This document shows positions 1-11,033 of a stretch of 64,000 nucleotides of DNA, one piece after another. The DNA is taken from assembly GCA_951640165.1 (NCBI GenBank), contig OX621242.1, positions 17,663,501 through 17,727,500 of the forward strand. The letters are read 5' to 3'. Each line of letters starts with the position of its first letter. Position 1 is the first letter of the stretch. Both the position numbers and the translations under genes were made by a program. The notes below the pieces were generated by a model. It was not told the DNA's origin. It ran no database searches and saw nothing but the letters and a program-made list of their open reading frames with translations. This stretch comes from Pseudoips prasinana. Taxonomy: Eukaryota > Arthropoda > Insecta > Lepidoptera > Nolidae.

Positions 1-2
1 TA

Positions 3-530
3 AGCAGAATCTGTGAGAGTGAGGTGTCTCGACAAACTCTTCGAGGTACATATATACTTACGATAGACGATTCATGTACTATCCAAATACATAATGTGAC
101 TCTAAGAATGCATAAGATTGAAACAGAACAAATCACCTATGAAAAACTATCACTAATTAACTTACCTGCAATTAAGTCACATGTGTCAAATACTACAAAG
201 CTCCTGAACCTGGAAGGAGTGGACCTCAAAAACCTGCGGTTCCTCTCGTACGCTCTACACAAAAGTGAAGATAATAGTGCAAGTGAAAACAAAGGCCTTT
301 CCCTAAATGTGAAAAGTGTTAGTGTCTGGACCATTGTTTTATATATAATTTTAATTATAAGCCTTTTTATTGTCGTGTATAAAAATAAGTATAATCTATC
401 AAAAATGTTTAATCGAAATTTACCGAATCCTATATCTTCGGTAAATGTCGATCCTGATGAGGGAGGAGTTACGCGTGCATATATTCCAGAAGGTTCCATG
501 CGACCTGGTAGACTAAACATCCTTTCATAG
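3..530 (+). CDS. C-terminal part of a retroviral-type envelope protein (endogenous element, 5' end outside window)
   Basis: The frame is open from the left edge of the window to a stop at 528-530, so the N-terminal part lies outside. About 80 residues before the stop is one strongly hydrophobic stretch (roughly 313-375, key residues VLYIILIISLFIVV) followed by basic residues and a roughly 45-residue tail. A single membrane anchor with a short cytoplasmic tail is the usual C-terminus of an insect errantivirus-type Env. A purine-rich run and a poly(A)-signal-bearing, LTR-like stretch follow. Whether the whole element is intact cannot be judged. Alternative: a host single-pass membrane protein; the LTR-like flank makes that less likely. 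Assignment is by topology and context only. Confidence 0.5.
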   Translation, partial: SRICESEVSRQTLRGTYILTIDDSCTIQIHNVTLRMHKIETEQITYEKLSLINLPAIKSHVSNTTKLLNLEGVDLKNLRFLSYALHKSEDNSASENKGLSLNVKSVSVWTIVLYIILIISLFIVVYKNKYNLSKMFNRNLPNPISSVNVDPDEGGVTRAYIPEGSMRPGRLNILS

Positions 531-702
531 AGTCAGCAGTCTGTCGGGACTCAGGCTGCATCCGTCAAAACCACTTTTATGCATACGTTGCTCATCCCGG
601 TGGTCTGTTCCACCTCCCACTCTGTTTTAGATTAAGGTTTGCCATATTGTGGACTGGCACTTGATGTTCGATCGTCGAACAATAAACTTGTCTCTACAAT
701 TA
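467..702 (+). repeat. Candidate 3' LTR of the envelope-bearing element
   Basis: A purine-rich run at 457-466 is followed by AGTTA. A short GC-richer region with an AATAAA signal (681-686) then runs to an AATT end. Errantivirus LTRs commonly begin AGTT and end AATT, and env can run into the LTR. No second LTR is in the window to compare with, so both boundaries are guesses. Confidence 0.25.
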
Positions 703-1315
703 ATATTTTGTATTTTTTAAAAGTCGCTCTTGCGCGCCCCCGATTAAACTAGCTTGATATGTTGCCGTGTGTACCTACGGTACACGCTAGTGTACACATA
801 CAGGGAAAGAATTTGTTAAAGACAGCACATCGCATTTTAAATTATAGCACTTAATTATTTTCTCCTTTATTAAATTCAGTCTAAAAGAAAATCCAAAAGG
901 TCTGGACTTGACAAAGTTCGTTTTATTAGGTAGATACCTAATTGAGATTTGTGTGTTTTTCCGAAGACCTTTGCAAACTTCAAATAAATTGACAACAAAT
1001 TAAGCTTTTTTCTTCATTGCCTTTGCGAATCAAAACAGTCTTGAACTTTTTAAGTTACCTTTTCGAAATCTATTTACTAAATATTAGTTAGCGAACGGAT
1101 AGAAGAAAACTTAAGTTGACAAGGGGCAAAGTAAATTGGTAATAAATTAAGGGATATAAAAGGTATGTGAAACTAAATCTTGTTTATAGATAATAAGATT
1201 TAAAGTAATTTGTAAACATTATGGTTGTCCTTTCCTTCTTAATTGGTGGTTAAATTTGACTTTACCTTTCATCCCTTAGTTGTCTAAGCGATAAAGCGTA
1301 TATATTCACACAATC
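703..1315. other. AT-rich stretch without recognisable gene
   Basis: No open frame of note, splice-bounded exon or known repeat was recognised. Confidence 0.4.
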
Positions 1316-1507
1316 ACTTCGGTTAAGACAGTCGCCTCGCCACTTCGTTTCCCAGTTTGATTTTCGCACAAGGCAACTAGTAGTGTGACCCATAAGTAGT
1401 TGTTCCAAGTCTGGGTGTGCTTTGTGGCCATCAATTATATTTTCGTAAAGTACCCCGCGACACAGGGATAGGTACATTTCCCTAGTAATAAAAAAATAGC
1501 CTTTAAA
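1316..1507 (+). mobile_element. SINE, family B (tRNA-headed), diverged copy
   Basis: Family B has a tRNA-like head (GACAGTCGCCTCGCC), a middle with TGTGACCCATAA and AGTTGTT, and a tail with CCCCGCGACACAGGGAT. This copy is diverged in the B-box region but keeps the middle and tail. Other copies in the window are at 10301, 12318 (-), 15461, 40998 (-) and 57951. Confidence 0.65.
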
Positions 1508-1844
1508 AAATAACTCAATTATCAATATTTCCACGGGAAAAGCATTTCGTTAAATAACTTCTGTACATTCATTCCAATTAGACCACGTTATTTTATTATT
1601 TATTATTCAAAAGAAACTAGAAAATGGACCGCTCGATGGACACTGGATCGACTCGATGGTCAATGGACACTAACAATACCCGGGCCATCAGTCATGCTTA
1701 TTTAAACGATCCCTATTCCCATTTAAACTCTTAATTATTAACCCACAAGAACAAAATTAAGTTTAACCGAACTAAAACACAAAAATCCACCAAAAATGTA
1801 GGGTTTATAAGTGCCTGACCGGAATACTACACAATAGGCATACT
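1508..1844. other. Unassigned AT-rich spacer
   Basis: Only a short imperfect repeat of CGATGGACACTGGATCGA type around 1630-1670 stands out; no gene seen. Confidence 0.35.
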
Positions 1845-2605
1845 ATAGTTTAGTAAAATGGCTTGACGAAAATAATCTAGTTATTAATATTAAAAAAACC
1901 AAAATCATGCACTTTTACCAAAGAATACCCGTAGGTTTGATGAATATAAATTATAATGGTCAAACAGTAGATACAGTAACCACGACAAAATTTTTGGGAA
2001 TCTTAATTGACAGCCAATTAACATGGAAGGCCCAAGCAGAGAATATTTGTAAAAGACTCACTACATCCGCATATATGCTGTACCACCTATCCAAAAAAGT
2101 TAATTTACGTACACTATTAGTGGCTTATCATGGCCTAGTACTCTCCGTTTTAAGATTTGGTGTAATTTTTTGGGGAAATTGTACTGAACGAGAAAGCATT
2201 TTTAAAGCTCAAAAACGCTGCCTCAGGGCTATGTTTAATCTGAAAGTAACAGATAGCTGCGCACCTATATTTAAGTCTCGTAAATTACTACCCTTACCGT
2301 CACTGTACATCCTAGAGTTAGCATTATTTGTTAAATGTAATAAAAACTTATTTGTATACTTCAACCAAACTAGACAACGAAATACAGGTCTGAGATCGCA
2401 ATATCAGAATTTGTTATGTACAGGTGCATACAAAACCAGTCTTTTGAAAAAAAGTGTTATTTGTATGGCACCTGTTATCTTCAATAAGCTGCCAAACAGC
2501 ATTAAAGATCTCCCATTGGTAAGGTTCAAAAAACACCTCACAGCTCTGCTAGCTGAAAAATGCTATTATACCTTGCAAGAATTCCTAGATGATAAGCAAA
2601 TTTAA
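1845..2605 (+). pseudogene. C-terminal reverse transcriptase fragment of a jockey/CR1-like LINE
   Basis: The frame from about 1845 reads WLDENNLVINIKKTKIM and then, around 1990, KFLGILIDSQLTW. These are the conserved blocks after the catalytic FADD motif of non-LTR reverse transcriptases. A stretch of AYHGLVLSVLRFGVIFWG type and a Cys-containing tail follow, to a stop at 2603-2605. The catalytic fingers and palm are missing, so this is a 5'-truncated, dead copy. An AATAAA-type signal and a pentanucleotide tail follow immediately, as expected for the 3' end of such a LINE. The exact clade is not certain. Confidence 0.8.
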
Positions 2606-2732
2606 ATTAATGCATCCATGTCGTTTTAGTTTAACACTGAATTTGCATGCTTTATTAAGGCAGAATGTACAAGGATTCTTCAAAATGTATGTTAACAACT
2701 AATGTTTGTACCTACATTCAAAGCAAATAAAG

Positions 2733-2783
2733 ATATTCTATTCTATTCTATTCTATTCTATTCTATTCTATTCTATTCTATTC
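2733..2783 (+). repeat. (TTCTA)n tail of the LINE
   Basis: About ten tandem copies of TTCTA directly follow AATAAAGATA. Simple-repeat 3' tails are typical of this kind of LINE and mark the end of the copy starting near 1845. Confidence 0.85.
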
Positions 2784-3687
2784 ACTTTTGTTGATTTTTA
2801 GGGTACGCAGATTTGCCAGCGTGTGGTAAAGAAGTAATGTAGGTAGTATGTTTTCCTCAGAAAAGGATGATGAAAATTATTATATAATAAATCAAAGATA
2901 TGATAATTTTTGTAACGAAATGTTGCTGGGTTTATTAATGGTAGTAGTCTATTTTATGTGTTAAGTAGCATACGAGTAAGTTGTTATTAGTACCTACCTG
3001 GCGTGATGTGAATATCTTATACCTTATAATTATAATATCTCAGCTACGTATTTTGAATATGCAAATAACGTACCTCACCATAAAAGGATGAGCATTATCC
3101 AACCTTTCATCTGGGAAAGTTAATCTGTGAATATAATGTATAATGTATTAAAAATCATAGCTGACAACCACTCTCAATATTTAGTTTAATAAAGTATCTA
3201 ATATTTTGTTATCAAGTACTTAATAGCCGCGCAACGATTATGACGTACCTGCTATATTATAATTATATATTTAGATTGTGATTATTTATTTATTTAGTGA
3301 TTATCACTTTATTAATTACTATAATAATTATATAATCATTTTACATCTTAAAATTATTATAAATCGATATTAGACTTTCAAATGGTTATCACTGATAAAA
3401 ATATAAATAGGGTAGGAGATTATTAAAGAAGCTTTCTTTGTACGTACGACGTTAGATGAGAACGTTACTTTGTTCGATTAAATAATGAGTGTGGAAAATA
3501 TCTCGGAGTTTAATGTGCAGCACCTACGAGTGCGTAATAATTTGTATAAGTCAAGTGTATCATCAGTTCAAATACCGAAGTTACTTTAGAACCAATTGGT
3601 TTCTGATAGAAAATAAATCCATTGTATACTTAAATACTATTAGTCGGCAAAAACGAATGTCTTCATATTACTATACTTTATTAAATA
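2784..3687. other. AT-rich stretch without supported gene
   Basis: Short open frames here show no family resemblance or splice context. Rich in TTATTAT runs. Confidence 0.4.
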
Positions 3688-3950
3688 CTAGCGGCCCGGT
3701 ACGTGCTTCGCTACGTATAAGGCATAGTAATAAAAAAAATGATTATTAAGTTCATTTATGCAAACAAAAAATATTTTAAATTCCTAAAAGATGTTGATTT
3801 TACACATTTTCAAGACTTTTTTTTATTTTCTCTACGTACAAACCCTCCCTGGACTTCCACAAATAATTCAAGACCAAAATTAGTCAAATCGGTAAAGGCG
3901 TTGTTGAGTTATAACATTACAACGAAAAGTGGCATTGATTTTTATATTAT
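3688..3950 (-). mobile_element. Non-autonomous Helitron, family H1, minus orientation
   Basis: Read on the minus strand, it runs from ATCAATGCCACTTTTCGTTG to GCACGTACCGGGCCGCTAG followed by T, the CTAG|T end of lepidopteran Helitrons. The two other copies (5711-5983 and 60635-60912) align along nearly their whole length. The 5' end of this copy is diverged or clipped next to the RTE remnant. Confidence 0.75.
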
Positions 3951-3956
3951 TAAATA

Positions 3957-4500
3957 TATGTATGTACGAACAGCTGTACCTACACGACAACGCAGTCACC
4001 TGTCAAAAGTGTATCTGAGGCATCTCAGATCTTTGAGCAAGACTAAAGACGAAAAGACTAAGCATTACACCGAATACATCCCAGACGCCAGCCTGTACGA
4101 GATTAGAATTACCCTCAAACAACTCAAAAACAACAAGGCGCCTGGTGATGATGGAGTTACCGCTAAACTTTTGAAGGCGGGTAGTACACCAATCCTACGG
4201 GCCCTTTACAAGTTATTTTACTCCGTCATACTCGAAGGTCAAACGCCAAAAGCATGGTTCAGGAAAGTAGTGGTGTTTTTTCAACAGGGCGATATAACCT
4301 TATTGTAAAATTAAAGACCCATCTAATTGCTGAGGCATGTTTACAAGTTGTATTCCGGAGTCATTACGAATAGTCTCGTGCGTAGGTTTGACGACTTGTA
4401 GCCTACCAAACAAGTCGGTTTCTGAAAAGGCTATGGCACCATAGACCATACATATGCTCTATTTACCTTGGACAGACCATCCAACTAGGTTCCCTTGTAA
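3957..4500 (+). pseudogene. RTE-clade LINE reverse transcriptase remnant, N-terminal RT region
   Basis: Around 4095-4300 the frame contains LKQLKNNKAPGDDGVTAKLL and a TPKAWFRKVVVFF block, the start of the RT domain of insect RTE-like LINEs. The frame breaks at 4308, but similarity continues in other frames to about 4480 (YRPI/VYKLYS-like, then KGYGTIDHTYALF-like). It is therefore a frameshifted, stop-containing pseudogene. The catalytic FADD part is absent, and the next recognisable LINE sequence is the 3' end from about 4520, implying an internal deletion. A minus-strand Helitron abuts its left side. Confidence 0.8.
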
Positions 4501-4514
4501 AATCTAAATCGGCT

Positions 4515-4905
4515 GGGCAACGTTCGGGAAGCTACGTAACATCTTCCCGTCCTAAATACCGCAGTATCTCAAATCGAATATCTTCGAAAAGTGTGTGAAG
4601 TGTGTGTGTGTAGTGATAACTTCAGGAACAGAGGTCCGTTTCTCACCACGATCGGTCATTATGGGCCTAATTCGAAGGCTCGAAATCAAACAAAGAGCAA
4701 TAGAGAGTGCTGCTCGGAGTTTCCCTGTGAGATCGAATCAGGAGCTGGACCTGTGAGCCCGAAAAATTGGAAAGCTGAAGCAGTGGGCGGGCACTTCTCT
4801 GTATCTAAATCTAACGCGGTTAGCGCAAACCGACTATTGTGGAGATCTTTGGGGGGGGGGGGGGGGCGTTGTTCAGCAGTGGACGTTGTCCAGCTGATAT
4901 GATGA
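4515..4905 (+). pseudogene. RTE-clade LINE 3' end, same decayed copy
   Basis: Frameshifted peptide blocks (MGLIRRLEIKQRAIESAA-like near 4660, KLKQWAGHFS-like near 4775) match the C-terminal region of RTE LINEs. The usual 3' tail with CAGCAGTGGACGT and a GCTGATATGATGA end follows. A run of 16 G (4851-4866) stands where related copies have a short G run, so it may have grown by slippage. Confidence 0.75.
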
Positions 4906-5318
4906 AACATATATTTAAAATCGGTATCAATACCTACAGAATTAAAATAAGGTTTTTTTAGGGATTTGGTATTAGCATTACTCTGGTTTAAGATCTTTAT
5001 TCCTCAAAAGAATAAAACTCATTTGTATGAGAAACATATTTCGAAAATTAAAAAAAAGTTTCTTCAATATAATCTACCTATCTTAATCAGGCTTTTATTT
5101 AATTTAATTCACAATACGCCAGTTATATTAATAGAAAAATATTAAACAATAATTGGGTATTTTAAAAATAATGCTCAGCTTGTAGCTTAGATAAACATTA
5201 ATTACTACGTTAATTAAGTGCTAATTGTGTAAGGACTAGTTAGTGATAGTAATAATTAATAAAAAAACTAGTGACCTACAAAACAAATTAGTACTCAAAT
5301 TATAATAAAAACGCAGAC
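4906..5318. other. AT-rich spacer
   Basis: No gene or recognised repeat. Confidence 0.4.
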
Positions 5319-5380
5319 AGCGACTCGGTACAGTCAGCATTATGAAAGTATTTTCATAACGCTGACTGTACCGAGTCGCT
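5319..5380. repeat. 62-bp hairpin with 20-bp perfect arms
   Basis: Arms 5319-5338 and 5361-5380 are exact inverted copies (AGCGACTCGGTACAGTCAGC). The 22-nt centre is itself nearly palindromic. Probably a miniature foldback element. Confidence 0.85.
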
Positions 5381-5710
5381 TACCGATTCGCAGCATTGTT
5401 ATACTGCATACAAAATAGAAGTTTGTGCCTTTGCCAGCATTCTAGGAATTAGTTGCATGTGTACACATTTAAAAAAAAAGGTATGTAATTATTAAAAATA
5501 ATCAAGCTGTCAGCCGTCACATCGGAATATTATAGCGAGGGATTGATAGTAAACCCCGTGTTTGGACACTCTTGCCTTATAATATGACCTCCGTAGTTGG
5601 CAAAATTTTATAGAGATTACTGATAAAACTCAAGAAAAGAAGAATATCGATATCGATTTCATTATTCTCTGGTGATAAGAATGGACATAGAAGATAATAC
5701 CTACTGTATT

Positions 5711-5983
5711 TTACTATATATATATAAAAATCAATGCCACTTTTCGTTGTAATGTTATAACTCAACAACGACTTTACCGATCTGGCTAAATTTGGTCTTG
5801 AATTATTCGTGGAAGTCCAGGGAAGGTTTGTACGTAGAGAAAATTTAAAAAAAGTCTTGAAAAAGTGTAAAATCAACATCTTTTAGCAATTTAAAATATT
5901 TTTTTGTTTGAATAATTGAACTTAATAATCAATTTTTTTATTACTATGCCTTATACGTAGCGAAGCACGTACCGGGCCGCTAG
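5711..5983 (+). mobile_element. Non-autonomous Helitron, family H1, plus orientation
   Basis: Runs from TATATATATAAAAATCAATG to GGGCCGCTAG followed by T. It lies in inverted orientation to the copy at 3688-3950; the two flank about 1.76 kb holding the RTE remnant. Confidence 0.8.
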
Positions 5984-6620
5984 TTTTATTATATTATATT
6001 TAATCACACTTTACAACCTGCAAATTTCGCCATTGAATATGCACTACTTATCCTTTCTGTAATACCATTCTCGGAATCTCCAGATTGGTCTAATCCTGGC
6101 TCGTTTAAGTAAATAACTGTCTTTATTTAAAAGAGCTGAGCCTACCGATTGTTACGTAAACATTTTAAAGAAGTAAAAAGGGAAATTCAATCACGTATTC
6201 TGAAGTACCAGAAAGAAAAAGGTAAACTTCGCCTCAAATTGCTAAACCTTTTTATACAATAGATTTGCTATCTAAATACCTGTGTGTATAAATACATAAG
6301 AGAATATTTTTTAGAGATTGTTTTCAATAATTAAGTTAATATATATTTTTTTGATTAATAATACTCCAATATAGTGTTAAGCACTGTGTAGGAATGATAA
6401 AACGTTTTATAGGCACAGTTAAAGGCAATATTTTATTGAAAATCATTTTTAATATTTTATTATAAATATGTGTAATTTATTAGAATCATTCTTAAGTAAT
6501 TATGTATTTAGTAAGAGCTATTCTTGAATATATGAAGAAAACATTGTTACTTATTACTTTGAGCAGGGCTCCATGTAATTCAGGAAAAGAAATGTTAAAA
6601 AAATAGCTTGTTCGAATACG
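5984..6620. other. AT-rich spacer
   Basis: No gene or recognised repeat. Confidence 0.4.
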
Positions 6621-6629
6621 GATTTTCTG

Positions 6630-7070
6630 AACTCTCCGTCCTCCCAGTGGTAGTGGGACCAGTTGCTTGCAATTAAATTTGGGATAGACTATCCAACAGA
6701 GCGCGCACAGCTACTGGCAGAGGGAGAATAGGAGTTAGGCCTTTGGCTACAAGCGTTGCATCTTCCAAAATAAATCAGAACGACGTTAGACAAGGACTCG
6801 GTTCCGATGGCTGCCTGCCTTCGTCCGGTCGAGGGTCCCCCCTCGTCGATCGTTTTGTTCTGCATCTACACTGGATAGTATGCCAACCACCTCGGACACG
6901 ATAGCCTGATAGCCACAGGAGCGAGGGCCGACTACCTCGCCATAGCAGCCTAAAGACAAAATTCGTCAGGCTTCTCTCACCGCCGCGGCCGGCTTCCCAA
7001 TAGTTTTGGAACCAAGTTTGAAGTTTTGAGGTTGAAATTGTGACCAAAGGCTGGCCTTTTCTTTGGCCAA
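6630..7070. repeat. GC-richer degenerate segment, probable LINE remnant
   Basis: Base composition is clearly higher in GC than the flanks. Both strands contain broken frames rich in R, P, G and W, as seen in decayed GC-rich LINEs such as the R1-like copy at 16.9 kb. No specific domain was recognised. Confidence 0.3.
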
Positions 7071-7118
7071 ATATTAAGCATGGCTATTCGACAAGGCAAT
7101 GGAGATGGAGAAAATGGA

Positions 7119-7158
7119 GAAACGTACTCAGAAAGCTGGCACTTTCTGAGTACGTTTC
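7119..7158. repeat. Hairpin with 17-bp perfect arms
   Basis: GAAACGTACTCAGAAAG at 7119-7135 is exactly inverted at 7142-7158, with a 6-nt loop. Confidence 0.8.
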
Positions 7159-7930
7159 TGGGCATATTTAATATATTCTCATCGATGCTACATCGCGTAG
7201 CAATGGCGTAATAATGCAGTAGCAATACTAACTACAACAAATTGTCATTTGTTTTATCGTCATTCTACTGAACCGTATAGGAGAATAAATTACAGCCTGT
7301 TATTGAGTTCGTAATACTAACACGTTAGCGTTTGTTGACATGTATTCACGTATGCATTAAAATTATGTGCTCTAATTGTCTGAACGGTAACTTTGTAAAA
7401 CTTTCATAGCATTAGTAAGGAAGTATATTATAAGTATAGATCTGGGTCATACGTAATCAGATAGGTATGTTGTATAAATAAAAACTATTTTGATTTTATG
7501 TAATCTTGAGTTAATGACTATCATGCTTGTAAAATACCTTGAGATACAGGGCATTCGGTAGAGCGGAGGTCGACTCTTTTAGAAAAAGTTTAAACTAAAC
7601 ATCTGGCAACACTAATGCTGGGACCTTAGAGTAGCAAATTAAATTAATTTTTTAATCTTCTCCACACACATAGTCATACAATGCTCTAACGCTAATGTAA
7701 TCTCATTTGATAACGCATTTATGTTGCTAGAACATTATTTATTCTGCTGTGATCTCCTGAAATCGAAGATGCATAGGAACTTACTCCCTATACTTAAAAA
7801 TTGTTGTTGTTGCATGACATCAAAAGCCAAATCGCTGGTTCACTTGTTAAATTCTTGCTCTCTCTGAGGTGGTACCATGGTATTTTAGGTATTTAACGGA
7901 GTATACGTATACATATATATTATACATAAC
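7159..7930. other. Spacer without recognised feature
   Basis: No supported gene. AT-rich, with no clear transposon boundary. Confidence 0.35.
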
Positions 7931-7939
7931 TTTTGAAGT

Positions 7940-8480
7940 AAAACTTCTTTACGAAGCTGGTGACTGCGTTACGAGGGCGTTATGAAGTGTGATCTAGCGA
8001 GTCGAACGGAAGTAGCAAGGGAGATATAAGTTAGTCAACATAGAAAGAGAGAGAGTTACGTCTCGTATACTGTAGGGGCAATAGAGAGAAGTGCGAGCAC
8101 ATCTTTTCTGTCTATTTTTCTCTTATAGCCAGTTACGTTTCGTACATCTAAGTTTTATGTGGTCTAAAGGAAAGCACACTCGGTTTTTCTTAACGTTAGG
8201 TATTAGTAGTAGTATCTATTTTAAATTATGGCCAGTTCTAAATCGAATGGAATATGAGGACCATACAAATAGTTTAAAATTTAGTCCATTTACATTCTCA
8301 CTAAGCTGTGGCGACTAAGAATATCACAACCCCATCTCATCCCATGGGGGGGTGTAGATATCGTCCTAAGGGAATATACATATACCAGAGAAAGGGAGTG
8401 TCTCTCTGTGTTCTATGACCATCATACTGGGATCGCCAAACCGTCAGCTATGCGTAGCGATTATGGCATATTCCTCGAAA
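7940..8480. repeat. Probable dispersed-repeat remnant
   Basis: Contains GGCGACTAAGAATATCACA and CCCATCTCATCCCATGGGG, a combination I associate with the 3' part of a common lepidopteran LINE, and a purine-rich GAGAGAGAG tract. Boundaries are unclear, and a short open frame at 8091-8318 has no recognisable content. Confidence 0.35.
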
Positions 8481-8581
8481 TTAAAATTATTGTTGTTAAA
8501 ATTTCATGTTATTAATAATATTACAGCTACAAACATACTATATGCATAATTTAAACTAGATACATAAAAAAATGAAAAAAA

Positions 8582-8584
<3 letters not shown>

Positions 8585-8617
<33 letters not shown>
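8585..8617. repeat. (TA)n microsatellite
   Basis: About 16 uninterrupted TA dinucleotides. Confidence 0.9.
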
Positions 8618-8619
<2 letters not shown>

Positions 8620-9039
8620 TAATTTGAAACGCTCTTTCTAAGCACTGTTACAATATAATGTAAGTTACCTAGCTCATATATGCCCATGCCACATCTAGTT
8701 TTATTTAGTCCGTAAATATATGGTATGCAGTAATCAACGTGTAACCAACGAGCCATACACCGGTTTTTGTTTTTGTTTATAGGATACCCCCATTATTTGT
8801 AATAACTTAAAGTTTTGTAAAATATGAAATAGATTTAGATAAACATATTGTTATGTATAAGTTTCATTAGAATTAGTTATATAATAGATTACTTAGATAT
8901 AGAAATTAGTATTAATCAACCGTCCGAATTAGAACTTAAGAATCTACTTTATTTTAATACCTGTTTCTCATATAAGTGAAATTGTTTCTTTTGACAAATA
9001 AATATCTTAAACCCGTAATTATGGACACAACTTCATCGT

Positions 9040-9105
9040 AGACAGCTTCTGGAGAGACTTTTTTCCAGCAGTGGACGTCATTCGGCTGACTTGAGGATAA
9101 TAAAA
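9040..9105 (+). mobile_element. RTE-type LINE 3' end fragment
   Basis: Contains CCAGCAGTGGACGTCATTCG followed by GGCTGACTTGAGGA, the terminal signature also seen at 4870 and 51840. Confidence 0.6.
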
Positions 9106-9107
9106 AT

Positions 9108-9168
9108 AATATCCTGGGACATTATTCACACATGGCCATCTGATCTCAAACTAAGCAGAGCTTGTACT
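9108..9168 (-). mobile_element. SINE family A, 3'-tail fragment
   Basis: Minus-strand copy of the family A tail (CCTGGGACATTATTCACACA, then AAACTAAGCAGAGCTTGTAC). The tRNA-like head is missing. Confidence 0.75.
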
Positions 9169-9865
9169 CGATATCGAATATTTTTAACCCAGACATGACA
9201 TAAAATAGGTCCAATCGCCTATTCCACCCATATGTGCAAGTAATCAATATTTTATAAGTAAACGTTAATGCCGCTTTTCAGCCAATTACTCTGGTAAATA
9301 CCTAAAGTAAGTTTACCTTAAGTATATTTTGGCTTCTTGATACTAATTTAATGTTTATTTAATATTTACCCAATTTGACTACTAGGAAGATGTTAGTAGT
9401 ATAAACAAGATCGTTAAACTAAAATATTTACGGAAAACGTAGAGGTTGTATCAAAAACATTCTATAATTTATTTTTATTCTACCCACCTTCTTTAGATGC
9501 CTAATTAGATTTTGTGTTGTGGTAATTAGCTAAGTAGGTACTTGAAATGTATAAACAAGACTGCTTACGCTATAAACATAATAATCTTTAGTTAGTTAAT
9601 GGTAACTCATTATGATTTTTTAAAGGAGGGATGTTAAAATTACACACTAATTTAATAACTTGATGTTTTTATTAATATAATTTTCTAAGTCCGATGCAAT
9701 CATGTAATTAATTATATAAATAAAGATGCGTTATTATATATTATTATTAATCAATTTATTCCAGTTTTCAATAATACATAAGTATAAAATTAAATTAAAT
9801 TCACAATACATTCAATCTTAAAATTCCAATAAATAAATTAAATCATGTGCAATTATTAATATAAC
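9169..9865. other. AT-rich spacer
   Basis: No gene or recognised repeat; long poly-A/T-rich runs. Confidence 0.4.
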
Positions 9866-9867
9866 CT

Positions 9868-10165
9868 TGAACAGCACCTACCTTCAGGATATTTTGTACT
9901 AACCCCCATTGGTTTTAATTATATCCCTGAATACAGTCTGCACATAATTCAGTAAGCTCGATAGGGGTTGATCCTTGTAGTCTCCTGGTTCTAGATTTAC
10001 CAGCCCCAGAATGGCCATTTTGTGTCTTGCCAACGCATCACATTTACATTGTGTATGCAGATCGGGATATTCGACAGTCCCCGTTTGTGTAGGTGATAGT
10101 TGGTGCCGTAGTGACCCGTAAATACTGCTACTTTTAGTCGTAGCTGGTTTCTGCTGTACTTGCAA
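9868..10165 (-). pseudogene. C-terminal (RNase H side) fragment of a LINE, minus strand
   Basis: On the minus strand a frame of about 88 codons ends in LLNYVQTVFRDIIKTNGG, preceded by KCDALARHKMAILGL. The same C-terminal plan (Cys-rich KCxA..., PLxSLLxYVQTxFR, stop) occurs at 53120-53405 in better form. The pair is therefore the tail of an RNase H-bearing LINE family. No upstream RT is present here. Confidence 0.65.
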
Positions 10166-10300
10166 CTTGTCTACTCTTTTTATGAGTTGTTTGCAGTGTT
10201 TTAGTTCCTTGATTTCGAAATCGAAAGGTTAGTAATGAGTAAACTTCGCTTTTCAATAGCACATATACTCGTAGGTACACACTATTTGACAGCATGTGTT

Positions 10301-10476
10301 GCGCAGCGGCTAAGACAGTCGCGTCGCCACCTCGATTACACCACAGGAAAGCTATTTGTGTGACCCATAAATAGTTGTTCTGAGTCTGGACGGACTACTT
10401 TGTGTCCGTCAATTATATGTTTGTAAAGTACTCCGCGACATAGAGATTATTATACCAAATGCGGGAGATGTCTTAA
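10301..10476 (+). mobile_element. SINE family B
   Basis: Has GCGGCTAAGACAGTCGCGTC, TGTGACCCATAAATAGTTGT and ACTCCGCGACATAGAGAT in family order. The B box is degraded. Confidence 0.75.
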
Positions 10477-10497
10477 AAATACTGGTACCTACATATA

Positions 10498-10770
10498 TAA
10501 GTGCCGATAGACTAATGGTTAGACCAGTGCACTATAGAGTGGCAGCCACCACTGACTTTTCGAATTGCTTGCCTTGAATTAATTATGTCGTACTTTAAAC
10601 GTTAAACGAAAACATCGTGCGGAAAACCTGCATAGTTCCAAAATGTTATTAATGGCATATGTAGTCTGATAACCCGCACTAAGCCAGCGTAGTGGACTAT
10701 GGTCTATTCTATCTCATTTTTAGAGGAGACCTGTGCCCTCCAGTGGGACAGTAATATGATGTATCATCAT
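10498..10770 (+). mobile_element. Another tRNA-headed SINE or LINE-tail repeat
   Basis: Begins with a tRNA-A-box-like TGGTTAGACCAGTG. Further on come AAACATCGTGCGGAAAACCT, CCCGCACTAAGCCAGCGTAG and CCAGTGGGACAGTA, which I recognise as a dispersed lepidopteran repeat. Only one copy is present here. Confidence 0.5.
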
Positions 10771-10919
10771 GAAGCTGTTCATCACCTATGAAGATATATA
10801 TGAGACTATATATAAGAGCTATAAGATATATAGGACGTTTACTAAAAAGGGGTTTTGTGACAGGGCTGAATAACTAGGGCTTAAGGGCTATCGAAAGCAC
10901 ATACGCGGATTTGTGTTAG

Positions 10920-11033
10920 ATATTTTTTTATTTTAGATTTTCTCCTTCTTTTCCGCAAGGTTTAGTGTTATGGGTTCGATCCCTGCGCAATAACTATTTT
11001 TGTGACTCACTTATAGTTGTTGTTAGTCTAGGT
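10920..11033 (+). mobile_element. SINE family B fragment, degraded
   Basis: Carries a B-box-like GGGTTCGATCCCTGCGC and TGTGACTCACTTATAGTTGT. It stops where a family C SINE begins, suggesting truncation by that insertion. Confidence 0.5.

Noticed and set aside
8091..8318. 75-codon frame
   Set aside because: Lies in a region with dispersed-repeat blocks; no domain.
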